A stretch of DNA of 64,000 bases from Cupriavidus necator (GTDB lineage Bacteria; Pseudomonadota; Gammaproteobacteria; Burkholderiales; Burkholderiaceae), in NCBI RefSeq assembly GCF_013141915.1, contig NZ_SROX01000003.1, positions 361,453 through 425,452 on the forward strand. The letters run 5' to 3'. This document shows, one piece after another, positions 18,639-27,708 of this stretch (the stretch's first letter is position 1; every line of letters begins with the position of its first letter). The notes beneath the pieces are model-generated. The model saw only the letters and a list, made by a program, of their open reading frames with translations, was not told the origin of the DNA and made no database searches. A program made the position numbers and the translations under genes.

Positions 18639-19157
18639 ATGACCCAAGCTATATCAGACTGGAAACGGAACATGACGCCTGAGGAAGAGGCTCGCGTGGT
18701 CGCCGCGCTGGCCGAGGTTTTCAACCTGGTGCGCCAAGGGGATGCGGGTTCGCTTGCTGCCCTGATTGCGCGCGGCTTGTCGCCGGACCTGCGCAACGAG
18801 AAGGGCGACAGCCTTGTGATGCTGGCCGCCTACCACGGACAGGTGGACACCCTGCGCACTTTGCTTGATGCCGGAGCCTCGCCTGACATGTGTAACGCGG
18901 CTGGCCAGACACCAATTGCCGGAGCGGCCTACAAGGGCTTCAAGGACGTAATTGAAGTACTGCTGGCGTATGGCGCCGACGTCGAAGGCGCGTCGCCAGA
19001 CGGCCGCACTGCGCTAATGGTCGCCGCGATGTTCGACAGGACTGAAATCGTAGATCTACTAGTCTCAAGCGGCGCCAACCTCGGCGCGCGCGACAATTGG
19101 GGCATGACCGCCGCCGATGCAGCCGCCTTCATGGGAGGCCGGCACCGCGGTCATTGA
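18639..19157 (+). CDS. Ankyrin-repeat protein, catalase partner
   Basis: The protein has 172 residues and about four ankyrin repeats from residue 45, such as KGDSLVMLAAYHGQVDTLRTLLDAGASPDMCN and DGRTALMVAAMFDRTEIVDLLVSSGANLGARD. Ankyrin partners of KatA-type catalases (AnkB in Pseudomonas) help heme loading or activity in the periplasm, but no signal peptide is visible here. The end GGRHRGH is atypical. In the next frame the sequence reads AGTAVIDTLAAS, which would suit the usual C-terminus better, so a 1-bp frameshift near 19135 is possible. A small GC-rich hairpin lies at 18606-18628, upstream of its AAGGA site. Confidence 0.85.
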   Translation: MTQAISDWKRNMTPEEEARVVAALAEVFNLVRQGDAGSLAALIARGLSPDLRNEKGDSLVMLAAYHGQVDTLRTLLDAGASPDMCNAAGQTPIAGAAYKGFKDVIEVLLAYGADVEGASPDGRTALMVAAMFDRTEIVDLLVSSGANLGARDNWGMTAADAAAFMGGRHRGH

Positions 19158-19524
19158 TACGCTGGCCGCGTCGCCTCTTAGCGATGCCGCTGAACGTGAG
19201 CCAATTTACCCCAATACCGACGCTAAAGTGGTATTGACGATTCGAGAGTTCGAGCAGTCTCTGATTCAGGAGATCGGAAAATTTACCGTCATGCCACCCA
19301 CCGAGGTCTACAGGGGGACAATGGCGGGTAGCCACGCTACAGGTTCCCTTTACAAGTCACCCTCTGACGCCTTGTGTGCATTGTGCAGTCTCTGCGAAGG
19401 AAGTGCGGGACGATCCAATCCGATGGGTTTGCGCTGTTCCCTCTCCGCTACTGGCATCCGCTCTTTGCAGCTTGGCAAGTTGCAAAGCGTCAGGTCCTAC
19501 GCGGCTGAGGAGGTCGCCCATGGA
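19158..19524. other. Convergent intergenic region with a 27-bp tandem duplication
   Basis: There is no supported gene here. At 19501-19527 and 19528-19554 a 27-bp unit is repeated head to tail with one base different. The second unit is the 3' end of the LLM gene on the minus strand, and the first is an extra copy downstream of its stop. Confidence 0.6.
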
Positions 19525-20511
19525 CTAGCGGCTGAGGAGGTCGCCCATGGACTCCGCGGCATACTGGTGCGAGCGCATCCGCGCCTGCGGGTCGTAGATG
19601 CGGCAGTCGATCATCAGCTCGTCGGCACCGGTCTGGTCAACGATCTTCTCAATCCACGCGCCGACGGTCGGCTTGTCGCCGGCCACGGTGCAGGCCATGA
19701 CCTGGTCCAGGACTTCGCGCTCGTGATCGGGCAAGCGCCGCACGTAGTCCTCCACGGGCTTGGGCAACAGGCCAAGGCGCCCCATGTGCAGGTTCAGCAT
19801 CCATTGTTGGTGCGAACTCGCCAGGTACTCCGCTTCCTCGTTTGTCTCAGCCGCGAATATATTCACGCCGACCATGACGTACGGCGTGGCGAGTTGCTGC
19901 GAGGGCCGGAAGTTGTTGCGGTAGTGGGTGATCGCCTGGTGCAGGTAACGCGGCGCGAAGTGCGAAGCAAATGCATAGGGCAGGCCGAGCTTTGCCGCAA
20001 GATCGGCACCGTACATGCTGGAGCCGAGAATCCAGAGCGGTACGTCATGCCGTTCCGGAACCGCGCGCACCGGCTGCTTGCCGTTGTCGGCCAGATAGTC
20101 CATCAACTCGACGACATCCTGCGCAAAGTCGCGTTCCCTGGCGCCGCGTCGCAACGCCTGAACCGTCGGGCCGCCGCTGCCTGGCGCGCGTCCGAGGCCA
20201 AGATCGATTCGACCTGGATATAGCGCTTCCAGGGTGCCGAACTGCTCGGCGACAACCAGCGGTGCATGGTTGGGCAGCATGACGCCACCGGACCCGACAC
20301 GGATGGACGACGTGGCCGAGGCGATATCGCTGATGATCAGCGAGGTGGCGGCCGAGCCAATGCCTGGCATATTGTGATGCTCCGCGACCCAGTAGCGACG
20401 GAAGCCATGCTGCTCGACATGCCGGGCCAGCTGGCGCGACTCATCCACGGCCTCGGCAAGACTCTTGTCTTGTCCGATCATTACCAGATCCAGGACGGAC
20501 AGGGCGGTCAT
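19525..20511 (-). CDS. LLM-class flavin-dependent oxidoreductase (luciferase-like group 1)
   Basis: The protein has 328 residues. Its TIM-barrel bacterial-luciferase-like features include [75 protein letters not shown], and [16 protein letters not shown]. This is the MsnO8/YhbW-like subgroup, which uses reduced FMN or F420-like flavin; in proteobacteria FMNH2 is expected. I chose the ATG at 20511 (MTALSVLDL) because TGGAG precedes it. It is the last gene of a minus-strand run with the OYE (20608) and a second LLM (21792). Confidence 0.9.
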   Translation of the reverse strand: MTALSVLDLVMIGQDKSLAEAVDESRQLARHVEQHGFRRYWVAEHHNMPGIGSAATSLIISDIASATSSIRVGSGGVMLPNHAPLVVAEQFGTLEALYPGRIDLGLGRAPGSGGPTVQALRRGARERDFAQDVVELMDYLADNGKQPVRAVPERHDVPLWILGSSMYGADLAAKLGLPYAFASHFAPRYLHQAITHYRNNFRPSQQLATPYVMVGVNIFAAETNEEAEYLASSHQQWMLNLHMGRLGLLPKPVEDYVRRLPDHEREVLDQVMACTVAGDKPTVGAWIEKIVDQTGADELMIDCRIYDPQARMRSHQYAAESMGDLLSR

Positions 20512-20607
20512 AGGAACTCCATTGAGAGGTTGCAAGGGGCAGGGCAGCGGCCCACGCCCCTGGTTTTGGTGAGCAAGTCTGAGGCGGCGCTATGCCTTGT
20601 CCGCCTG

Positions 20608-21741
20608 TCATGCCTGGCGGTGGCTGGCCTGTCTTTCATGGGTCGGCTCGTTTGCCGGTGCTCTGGCCGGATCGTAAGCCGGGTAGTCGATGTACCCACG
20701 GGCGCCGCCACCATAGAAGGCCTCACGCCCGGCTTCCGCCAATGGCCAATCGTTGCGCAAGCGCTCCACCAGGTCCGGATTCGAGATAAACGGCCGGCCG
20801 AACACAATCACATCGGCCTGCCCTGCGTCCAGGGCCTCTCGGGCGCTTTCCGAATTGAAACCGCCTGCCAGCATTAGCGTGCCCTGGTAGGCCTTGCGGA
20901 AAGCCTGCTGGAATGCGGGCGATTCGAGGTGACTCGCGTGCATGTAAGCCAGGCTGCGGCGGGACAATGCCTCGGCCAAAGCGAGCCAGGTCGCTTCCTC
21001 TTCTTCGAACGCATGCAGGTCGTTAAGCCGGGCCTGCGGCGACACGCGCACGCCCACGCGCGCATTGCCAATCTCACCGGCGACCGCATCGACGGTCTCC
21101 AGCAGGAGGCGCAGCCGGTTGTCGATGGACGCGCCCCCATATTGGTCGGTGCGGGTGTTCAGGCCGGCATTGATGAACTGCTCGAACAGGAACCCGTTAC
21201 CCGCATGGATTTCGACGCCGTCAAAGCCAGCGGCCATGGCGTTGCGTGCGGCGTTGCGAAAGTCCTCGATCACGCCGCGGATGCCGGCCAGGTCCAGGGC
21301 CGCCGGCGCGCTGACCTGCACCTGGGCCGGCTGACCGTTGGTGTCGTAGGCGAGTACCTGGGTATCGGCTGCCGTTACCGCCACCGAAGAGACCGGTGCA
21401 TTGCCGTCCGCTTGTAGCGAAACATGCGAGACCCGCCCGACATGCCAGAGCTGGATGAAGATCCGGCCGCCGGCGCGATGCACTGCGTCGGTGGTGCGCT
21501 GCCATCCTGCGATTTGCTGGGGCGTGTGGATCCCTGGCGTGTACAGGTAGCCGCGGCCCTGAGCCGAGACCTGGGCGCTTTCGGTGATGATCAGGCCGGC
21601 GCTGGCACGCTGGGCGTAATACGTGGCCATATCCGTCGGCGGGACGGTGTCGACTGCCCGGGCGCGTGTCATCGGCGCCATGACGACGCGATTTGGCAAC
21701 TGCAGGCCGGCAAGGTCATAAGGATCGAAGAGGGATGTCAT
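20608..21741 (-). CDS. Old Yellow Enzyme-family FMN alkene reductase (second)
   Basis: The protein has 377 residues. It has an OYE N-terminus (LFDPYDLAGLQLPNRVVMAPMTRARA), LWHVGRVSH, the HxxN pair in VEIHAGNGFLFEQF, QYGGASIDNRLR, and LAGGFNSESARE with VFGRPFISNPDL. It resembles the OYE at 13613 but is clearly diverged, so it is a separate paralogue. The C-terminal tail PANEPTHERQASHRQA extends beyond the family core. I chose the start MTSLFD at 21741 with GGAG upstream. Confidence 0.92.
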   Translation of the reverse strand: MTSLFDPYDLAGLQLPNRVVMAPMTRARAVDTVPPTDMATYYAQRASAGLIITESAQVSAQGRGYLYTPGIHTPQQIAGWQRTTDAVHRAGGRIFIQLWHVGRVSHVSLQADGNAPVSSVAVTAADTQVLAYDTNGQPAQVQVSAPAALDLAGIRGVIEDFRNAARNAMAAGFDGVEIHAGNGFLFEQFINAGLNTRTDQYGGASIDNRLRLLLETVDAVAGEIGNARVGVRVSPQARLNDLHAFEEEEATWLALAEALSRRSLAYMHASHLESPAFQQAFRKAYQGTLMLAGGFNSESAREALDAGQADVIVFGRPFISNPDLVERLRNDWPLAEAGREAFYGGGARGYIDYPAYDPARAPANEPTHERQASHRQA

Positions 21742-21791
21742 GGCAAGGGCTCCGGGTAGCAGGTGCGAGTATTGGCGTGCGTGCTGCCGGT

Positions 21792-22814
21792 TCACGGATG
21801 CGAAGGGAAGTGTGGCAACACGTACTCCGCCAGTTCGTCCAGGATCTCGCCATAGGGCTGGCGGCTGACCTTCGGATTGAGGGCAACGTGGGAAATGCCG
21901 GCTGCCTGAGCCAGTTCCAGATAGTCACGCAGCCCGTTGCGTCCGGCGCGGAAACCGCCAGGGAAGCGCTGGAACGGCACATCCGGGTCTTCGGCCAGGT
22001 CGAGGTAGCCTCCCAGCCCCAAAGGCTTGAAGGCTTGCTCACCCGCCGCAGCGTGCACGTGCTTGCGCCACTCTTCGCCGAGCTGTGCCAGCCCGTACGG
22101 AGCGGGCGCTCCTCCCAGGAATCCGTCCAGGTTATGCGCCAGCCATTCCATGCTTTGCTGTGCCTGGCCCACGGCGATGGCGGGAACTCGCCCGAACGGC
22201 GCCTTGGGAACCAGGTCGAGGGCGCCAGGCGATCCTCCGAAGCGTGCAGACTGAAAGCTCGGAAAGCTTTCTTCAGACAGCGTCCGGAAGACGCCATAGG
22301 CGTCGCGATAGCGCTCGCCGCGGCTCTCGTAGTCGATGCCGAACATCGGGTAATCGCTATAGCGGTCGCCTGAGGACAGCCCGAGCACCAGCCTGCCACC
22401 ACTGAGTTGGTCCAGCGACGTCGCCTGCTTGGCCAGGTTCATCGGCTCGCGCGTTGGAAGCACGATGCCAGTGGTACCCAGGGCAATTCGTTCGGTCGCA
22501 GCAGCCAGGTACGAGATGTAGACCATTGGCTCGAAAATCTGTGCCACATCGCCGTAATTCGGATCGAAGAAGGGTACGTCGCGCATCCAAAGTGCGCCGA
22601 AACCCAGCTGCTCGGCGCGCTGGGCCATCTGCACGTGGCCGCGCATGGTCGGCGCGGGCCGTCCCGGATGGGTTTCGAGCGGGAGGATCAGCCCGATGGT
22701 CAGGGCACCTGGCTGGAACAGGCGCTGGAAGCCCGGATGCTGTTGCAGGGCCGGGTGCGGGCTCGGCAGCTCGGCAGGCAACGCCTTTGGGGTGGCAGAG
22801 GCTGGGACAGTCAT
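21792..22814 (-). CDS. Luciferase-type (LLM) flavin oxidoreductase, BA3436-like group
   Basis: The protein has 340 residues. Features include LFQPGALTIGLILPLETHPGRPAPTM, ALWMRDVPFFDPNYGDVAQIFEPMVYISYLAAAT, LGTTGIVLPTREPMNLAKQA, LVLGLSSGDRYSDYPMFGIDYESRGERYRD, and AIAVGQAQQSMEWLA. It is about one-half alike, by eye, to the proteins at 24098 and 26168, so three members of one LLM subfamily sit within 6 kb. It heads the minus-strand run of LLM, OYE and LLM, opposite the LysR-linked plus-strand genes. Confidence 0.88.
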   Translation of the reverse strand: MTVPASATPKALPAELPSPHPALQQHPGFQRLFQPGALTIGLILPLETHPGRPAPTMRGHVQMAQRAEQLGFGALWMRDVPFFDPNYGDVAQIFEPMVYISYLAAATERIALGTTGIVLPTREPMNLAKQATSLDQLSGGRLVLGLSSGDRYSDYPMFGIDYESRGERYRDAYGVFRTLSEESFPSFQSARFGGSPGALDLVPKAPFGRVPAIAVGQAQQSMEWLAHNLDGFLGGAPAPYGLAQLGEEWRKHVHAAAGEQAFKPLGLGGYLDLAEDPDVPFQRFPGGFRAGRNGLRDYLELAQAAGISHVALNPKVSRQPYGEILDELAEYVLPHFPSHP

Positions 22815-22967
22815 GGCAGAGGACCACTGGGGATTGGGATGTCGTAAGTCTCATTGAATCCCGTGTGGAGATAAACCGCTTTGCGAGACCGGCACTCGGT
22901 CCTCATGGGCCCCAATCCCACCCCCCAACACTCTCCTGCAGCCCGCTGTTCAGCAAAGTGGCGCGAG

Positions 22968-23897
22968 TCAGGTATTGGCCTGTGTACCAGGCTCCCATGG
23001 CACACCAGCTTCCCACCGTGCCACCAGCAGGTCGATGAACGCCCGGATGCGCGGCGACAGGTGGCGCTTGCTGGGATAAACGACCCGGATGGGGTCAGGC
23101 GTTGTGCGATACGCGCCAAGCACTTCCACCAGCGTGCCCGCGCGAACGTCGGCGCCCGTGAGATAGGACGGCAGGCAGACCAGGCCGAAGCCAGCCAGCG
23201 CCGCTTCGCGCATCGCCTCCGAACTGTCGATGCTCAGGCGTCCCGGGCCATCAAACAGATAGTGGCCTTCAGGCGTGTCAAAGCGCCACGGACGTGGCCG
23301 CTCCGCGCTCTGGAAGACAATGGTGTCGTGACCGGCCAGGTCCTGCGGAACTTGTGGCACCCCACGCCGGGCTAGATACTCCGGTGAGGCGCACGTGAGG
23401 AACTGCTGCTCGGCAATCGTGCGAGTGAGGATCTGCGAGTCATCCTTCGGGATGCCGATACGGATGGCAATGTCGAAGCCTTCTTCGATGAGGTCCACGA
23501 AGCGGTCGGTGAACGAGATATCCGCACGCAGCTCGGGCCACTGCTTCAGGTAGGCATCAAGGACCGGCAGGATGTGGCGCTGTCCGAAGGACAAGGGTGC
23601 CGTCAGCTTGAGGGTGCCGGTTGGCCTGCCGCGGCGCAGTGCCATGGTGGCATCCACCTCCTCGAGGTCTTCCAGGATCTGGCGCCAGCGTTCATATACC
23701 ACCAGGCCCTCGTCAGTCAGGCTCAGCTTGCGCGTGGTGCGGTTGAGCAGGCGCACGCCCAGTCGCCCCTCCAGGCGCACGATGCTCTTGCCAATGGCTG
23801 AACGGGTGAGGCTGAGCGAATCGGCGGCGGCGGTAAAGCTGCCAGCCTTTACTGCCGCCACGAACGCGGCGATGTCGCCGAATCGGTTGGGCTCCAT
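22968..23897 (-). CDS. LysR-family transcriptional regulator
   Basis: The protein has 309 residues. The N-terminal winged HTH is FGDIAAFVAAVKAGSFTAAADSLSLTRSAIGKSIVRLEGRLGVRLLNRTTRKLSLTDEG, and the effector domain starts LKLTAPLSFGQRHILPVL. It lies between two flavoenzyme runs, divergent from the LLM gene at 24098 and upstream of the minus-strand LLM at 22814, so it could control both. Confidence 0.92.
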   Translation of the reverse strand: MEPNRFGDIAAFVAAVKAGSFTAAADSLSLTRSAIGKSIVRLEGRLGVRLLNRTTRKLSLTDEGLVVYERWRQILEDLEEVDATMALRRGRPTGTLKLTAPLSFGQRHILPVLDAYLKQWPELRADISFTDRFVDLIEEGFDIAIRIGIPKDDSQILTRTIAEQQFLTCASPEYLARRGVPQVPQDLAGHDTIVFQSAERPRPWRFDTPEGHYLFDGPGRLSIDSSEAMREAALAGFGLVCLPSYLTGADVRAGTLVEVLGAYRTTPDPIRVVYPSKRHLSPRIRAFIDLLVARWEAGVPWEPGTQANT

Positions 23898-24097
23898 GGT
23901 GTTGTGTCCTCACACCCACAGCGGGGCATCAGCGTTCCCTGACACGGGAATCCAAATCCCCAATCATCGCCTTATCCTTGCTACCTGTCCACAAGGCAGA
24001 GCAATGCGGGCTAATGCGGCGGGCCGAGTTGCTACCAAGGCATTGGGTCAACGCAGACCTCGGAGCGTGCCGCTCGCCGTTTAGCGGAGTCATCACT

Positions 24098-25075
24098 ATG
24101 AATAACCCTTCAATCGGTCCAGTGCCTGCGGAATTGCAGGCCCACCCCGGATACCGCCGGGTCTTCCAGCCTGGCCGGCTGACGTTTGGCTTCATCATGC
24201 CCCTGGAGGGCTATCCATCGTCGCCGTTCCCCACTCTGCAAGACCATCAGCGCCTGGCCACGATGGCTGACGAGGCGGGATTTTCTGCGCTATGGATGCG
24301 CGATGTTCCCTTCTACGACCCCAACTTCGGGGATACCGGGCAGATGCTGGACCCGATGGTGTATCTGGGCTTTCTCGCTGCTCACACCAAAAAGATCGCG
24401 CTGGGCACAGCCGGCATCATCCTGACGCTGCGCGACCCGCTCATCGTCGCCAAACAAGCCGCATCCGCTGATCAGCTGCTGCAAGGCCGCTTGCTGCTGG
24501 GGCTTTCAACTGGTGACCGCGCCATCGAATATCCGGCGTTCGGGGCGGACTACGAGAGCCGCGGGGACCGCTTCCGCGAAGCCTTCGGTCTGATCAAGAC
24601 GGTTACGGAGCAGTCCTTTCCGCGCGCGGCCACTAGCTACTACGGCACCTTCCGCGGCGAGATCGATCTGATTCCGAAGCCGGTGGGTGGGCGCATGCCC
24701 ATGCTGGTGATCGGCCGGGCCCGCCAGGATCTCGGCTGGATCGCCAGGCACAGCGATGGCTGGATCTGGCACCTGAGCGACCTCGACCGGATGCCGCAGC
24801 TATTGGAAAGCTGGCGGGCCAGCCATGAGGAGGGGTGGCTGCGGCCATACGGCTATGCCGCGTTCTTCGACCTGTCCGAGAACCCCAACGCCCCGTTGCA
24901 GTACGTCGGCAACGGCATCCGCGCCGGCCGCAACGCTTTGATCGCCCTGTGGCGAAGGCAGCAGGCTCAGGGCGTCAGCCACGTCGCGCTTAACCTCAAG
25001 CCCTTGCGCCGGCCCGCGGCAGAGGTGCTGGAGGAACTGGCGGAATTTGTCCTGCCCCACTTCCGGGCCGACTGA
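24098..25075 (+). CDS. Luciferase-type (LLM) flavin oxidoreductase, BA3436-like group (second)
   Basis: The protein has 325 residues and closely parallels the protein at 21792. Features are AHPGYRRVFQPGRLTFGFIMPLEGYP, ALWMRDVPFYDPNFGDTGQMLDPMVYLGFLAAHT, IALGTAGIILTLRDPL, LLLGLSTGDRAIEYPAFGADYESRGDRFRE and MLVIGRARQDLGWIA. I chose the ATG at 24098 with GGAG about 8 bp upstream; the open frame extends 40 codons further without similarity. It is the first gene of a run with the NTF2-like protein. Confidence 0.88.
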   Translation: MNNPSIGPVPAELQAHPGYRRVFQPGRLTFGFIMPLEGYPSSPFPTLQDHQRLATMADEAGFSALWMRDVPFYDPNFGDTGQMLDPMVYLGFLAAHTKKIALGTAGIILTLRDPLIVAKQAASADQLLQGRLLLGLSTGDRAIEYPAFGADYESRGDRFREAFGLIKTVTEQSFPRAATSYYGTFRGEIDLIPKPVGGRMPMLVIGRARQDLGWIARHSDGWIWHLSDLDRMPQLLESWRASHEEGWLRPYGYAAFFDLSENPNAPLQYVGNGIRAGRNALIALWRRQQAQGVSHVALNLKPLRRPAAEVLEELAEFVLPHFRAD

Positions 25076-25087
25076 ATGGAGAAATCA

Positions 25088-26020
25088 ATGTCGTCCACTG
25101 TTACACGTCATCAACTTCTGGATCTGCTTGCTGCCTTCTGCGATACGTGGGCCGGAAGACCGTCGATGCCTGCGGAAGATCTGCTGGCCGATGCAGTCGA
25201 GCTGTTCAGCAGCCACCGTGGCCATTTCCGGGGAGCCCATGATGTCCTTGGGGCGCTGGCCAGCGACTTCCCAGGCCTGGAGGCCGTGCATATCGCCGCG
25301 ACCAATCGTGTTCCTCGGGCATATGGGAGCGAGAGCATGGTCAGCGCCTATTTTCATGGCGAGGCGCGGCAATCTGCCGGCAACGCTGAAGCGGTAGCGT
25401 TCGGCGGCGTGGTGATCCTGTCTTTCGAGAGCCAGGGAAGCCGTGCGCGCATACGCGAAATCAGGATCCAGCTCCATTGGGTCCATGGCGAGTCGGCCAG
25501 GCTGACGGGCTGGCAGCTGCCGCCGACCGACAGGGCATGGCAGCCCGGCGATCCGCCTGCCGTCGTCGTCAGCGAGCTGGATGCACCGTGGCATCGAATC
25601 CCGGTGTCGGAATTGGCCACCAGCAACGAGGAGGCGGCCGCCGAGGCTTGGTTCCGCTATGCCTGGGCCCTGGATCAAGCCGATTTCGTGTTGTTCGGTC
25701 AATGCTTCAGCGAGGATGCCGAGGCTGAACTGACGCCCATGGGACATCTGAAAGGGCGCCGCGAGTTGATGGCAACGCTCAAGGCGTTCCGCCTGCCGTG
25801 GCCGTGGATGCAGCATTATGGTGAGCCGCTGCAGGTCGAGATCCAGTCCGACGGGAGCAGCGCGGCGCTCCTGTTGGGACGCGTTATGCCCGGGCGGACG
25901 ACAACGCCGGAGAACAAACCGCTCTACGGCGCGCACTATCGCATACAGCTGATCAAGGACGATGGCGAGACATGGCGGATTGGCCAGATGGCATACGTGC
26001 CGGGCTGGTTCAGCGTCTGA
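25088..26020 (+). CDS. Double NTF2-like (SnoaL-type) protein
   Basis: The protein has 310 residues with two NTF2-fold halves. The first, residues 1-145, has HQLLDLLAAFCDTWAGRPSMPAEDLLADAVELFSS. The second, about 170-305, has EAWFRYAWALDQADFVLFGQCFSEDAEAELTPMGHLKGRRELMATLKAF. The second half has the pattern of hydratase/isomerase-like small-molecule pockets. I chose the start at 25088 because GGAG lies 8 bp upstream. It sits between two LLM flavoenzymes, so it may bind or isomerise their product. The function is unknown. Confidence 0.7.
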   Translation: MSSTVTRHQLLDLLAAFCDTWAGRPSMPAEDLLADAVELFSSHRGHFRGAHDVLGALASDFPGLEAVHIAATNRVPRAYGSESMVSAYFHGEARQSAGNAEAVAFGGVVILSFESQGSRARIREIRIQLHWVHGESARLTGWQLPPTDRAWQPGDPPAVVVSELDAPWHRIPVSELATSNEEAAAEAWFRYAWALDQADFVLFGQCFSEDAEAELTPMGHLKGRRELMATLKAFRLPWPWMQHYGEPLQVEIQSDGSSAALLLGRVMPGRTTTPENKPLYGAHYRIQLIKDDGETWRIGQMAYVPGWFSV

Positions 26021-26167
26021 TTTGGACACGTGCAACGGCGGGAGCGCCTCGCGTACAGATATTGTCCAGGTGCGCGAATCACACCTATGCTTCACCGAGT
26101 CTCCGGTTGTCGAGCGTAGCGCCAAAATCGGGGGCACCGAAAGCCACGTCACGATCGGGAACGAGCC

Positions 26168-27112
26168 ATGGACCTACTCAATCACGCTTATGAGCGCACC
26201 CTTGCCGCCGGGCAATTGACCGTAGGCTTGATGACCCCGCTCGGGCGCAAGCCCGGTGAGATGGCCGACATCGAGTCTGAGCTGCGCCTGGCCGCACGCG
26301 CCGACGCCCTCCAGTTCGCTGCGCTTTGGGCCCGCGACGTACCTCTGATGATCCCGCAAGGATCCACCATGGAAGCCGCGGCGCTGGATGACCCGTTCGT
26401 GTGGTTGTCATTCCTTGCCGGGGTAACCCGTTCGATTGCACTCGGTACGGCCGCAGCGGTGCTTCCACTGCGACACCCGATCCACCTGGCGAAGTCCGCC
26501 CTGTCGCTGGACCGGCTGTCGCAGGGCCGCTTTATCCTGGGCTTAGGCTCCGGTGACAGGGAGGCCGAATTTGCGGCGTTTGGCCTCGACCCTGAACAAA
26601 GGGCAGAAGCGTTCCGGACGCGATGGGCGATCGTCAGGGCGGCGCTGTCGCCTTCGCAGGCCGATCGTGCCGCCTTGCTGAGCGCCACCGATGGCTACGA
26701 TCTTGCTGTGCCGCCGGCTGCTCGCGTGCCGATGATGGCGGTGGGTTCAGCCCGGCAAACCTTGCAATGGATCGCAGCCCATGCAGACGCATGGGCCACG
26801 TACCACAGAGAGGAAGTTCGCCAGCAGGGGCGCATTGGCCTCTGGCAATCCGCGCTACGAGAACGGTCCCCTGGTATGCCAAAGCCGTTCGTTCAGTCCA
26901 TACACCTGGACCTGGTCGACGACCCTTCGACCGAGGCAGTACCTATCGAACTGGGCCTGCGAACTGGCCGCTGGGCATTGATCGATTATCTGAAGCGACT
27001 GGAGGCCAATGGTGTCGCCCACGCCATGCTGCATCTCGCCCCCGGTCCGCGGCCTCTTTTGGGCGTTGTGGAAGAACTTGGTATGGCTGTTCTTCCGGCT
27101 TTGCGCCAGTGA
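26168..27112 (+). CDS. Luciferase-type (LLM) flavin oxidoreductase, BA3436-like group (third)
   Basis: The protein has 314 residues. It shows LAAGQLTVGLMTPLGRKPGEM, ALWARDVPLMIPQGS, LGTAAAVLPLRHPIHLAKSALSLDRLSQGRFILGLGSGDREAEFAAFGLDPEQRAEAFR and MMAVGSARQTLQWIAAHADAWATYH. It is shorter than its two relatives because the middle and C-terminus are trimmed. It follows the NTF2-like gene by 147 bp. Confidence 0.85.
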   Translation: MDLLNHAYERTLAAGQLTVGLMTPLGRKPGEMADIESELRLAARADALQFAALWARDVPLMIPQGSTMEAAALDDPFVWLSFLAGVTRSIALGTAAAVLPLRHPIHLAKSALSLDRLSQGRFILGLGSGDREAEFAAFGLDPEQRAEAFRTRWAIVRAALSPSQADRAALLSATDGYDLAVPPAARVPMMAVGSARQTLQWIAAHADAWATYHREEVRQQGRIGLWQSALRERSPGMPKPFVQSIHLDLVDDPSTEAVPIELGLRTGRWALIDYLKRLEANGVAHAMLHLAPGPRPLLGVVEELGMAVLPALRQ

Positions 27113-27708
27113 ATTGTTTCTGCCGGTCCGACTTTACCAGGCCTTCTTCACACCAGGCGATCCTCATCACTCGATTGCCGATGAGGATTCCCCAGTCGGT
27201 CATGTGCGTGCCTTTCGTCAGGCAGCCTTGCGGTTTCGCTCTTCGCTTCAGCGTATCGGCAACGATTCACAGCGGCGCCTCGATCAGGTCTAAACACCCC
27301 ACCAAGTTCAAACACGAATGCTTGGACGCGCCTGCCAAGTGGAACCTGGTGCGCGCTAAACGGTGTGGAAGGGTCATAGTTCCGGAACGCAAACCAGCTG
27401 CCGATTAGGGATCCATTGTCCCGTATTCCGGGACACCATCCCTCTATATCACCAACATCAGATCCCTGACACTGCAGTCATTCAACAGCGGGGTTGGTGG
27501 GCAGCATTGAATAGCTGACTACCGCACCATCAACCGACGCACCGAGATGTCGTCCGGCCCAGGCAAGGCGGCATAAGGAGCGGAAGCCAGCCGAGTATGG
27601 CTACCCGTTGCACCACGCTCGCCTTTATCGAGGCGTTTCGTTTTCAGGCAGCGAACAGGGTATTCCTTTCGCGCCGAACACCCCGTGTCTTTTCAGGAGA
27701 AAGCGCAC
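27113..27708. other. Intergenic region upstream of the third OYE, with a palindrome
   Basis: This 596-bp stretch has no gene that I can support. It contains a TGTCCCG-N5-CGGGACA palindrome at 27417-27435. The ribosome site AGGAG at 27695 serves the OYE. No promoter is obvious. Confidence 0.4.
27417..27435. promoter_or_regulatory. Perfect 7-bp-arm palindrome upstream of OYE
   Basis: The arms TGTCCCG (27417-27423) and CGGGACA (27429-27435) are separated by 5 bp. The site lies 274 bp upstream of the OYE start. It could be an operator or a short hairpin; no U tract follows, so a terminator is less likely. Confidence 0.35.

Noticed and set aside
19117..20223. A long plus-strand open frame opposite the LLM gene
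   Set aside because: It is antisense to a clear LLM protein, and its translation has no domain; typical GC-rich shadow frame.
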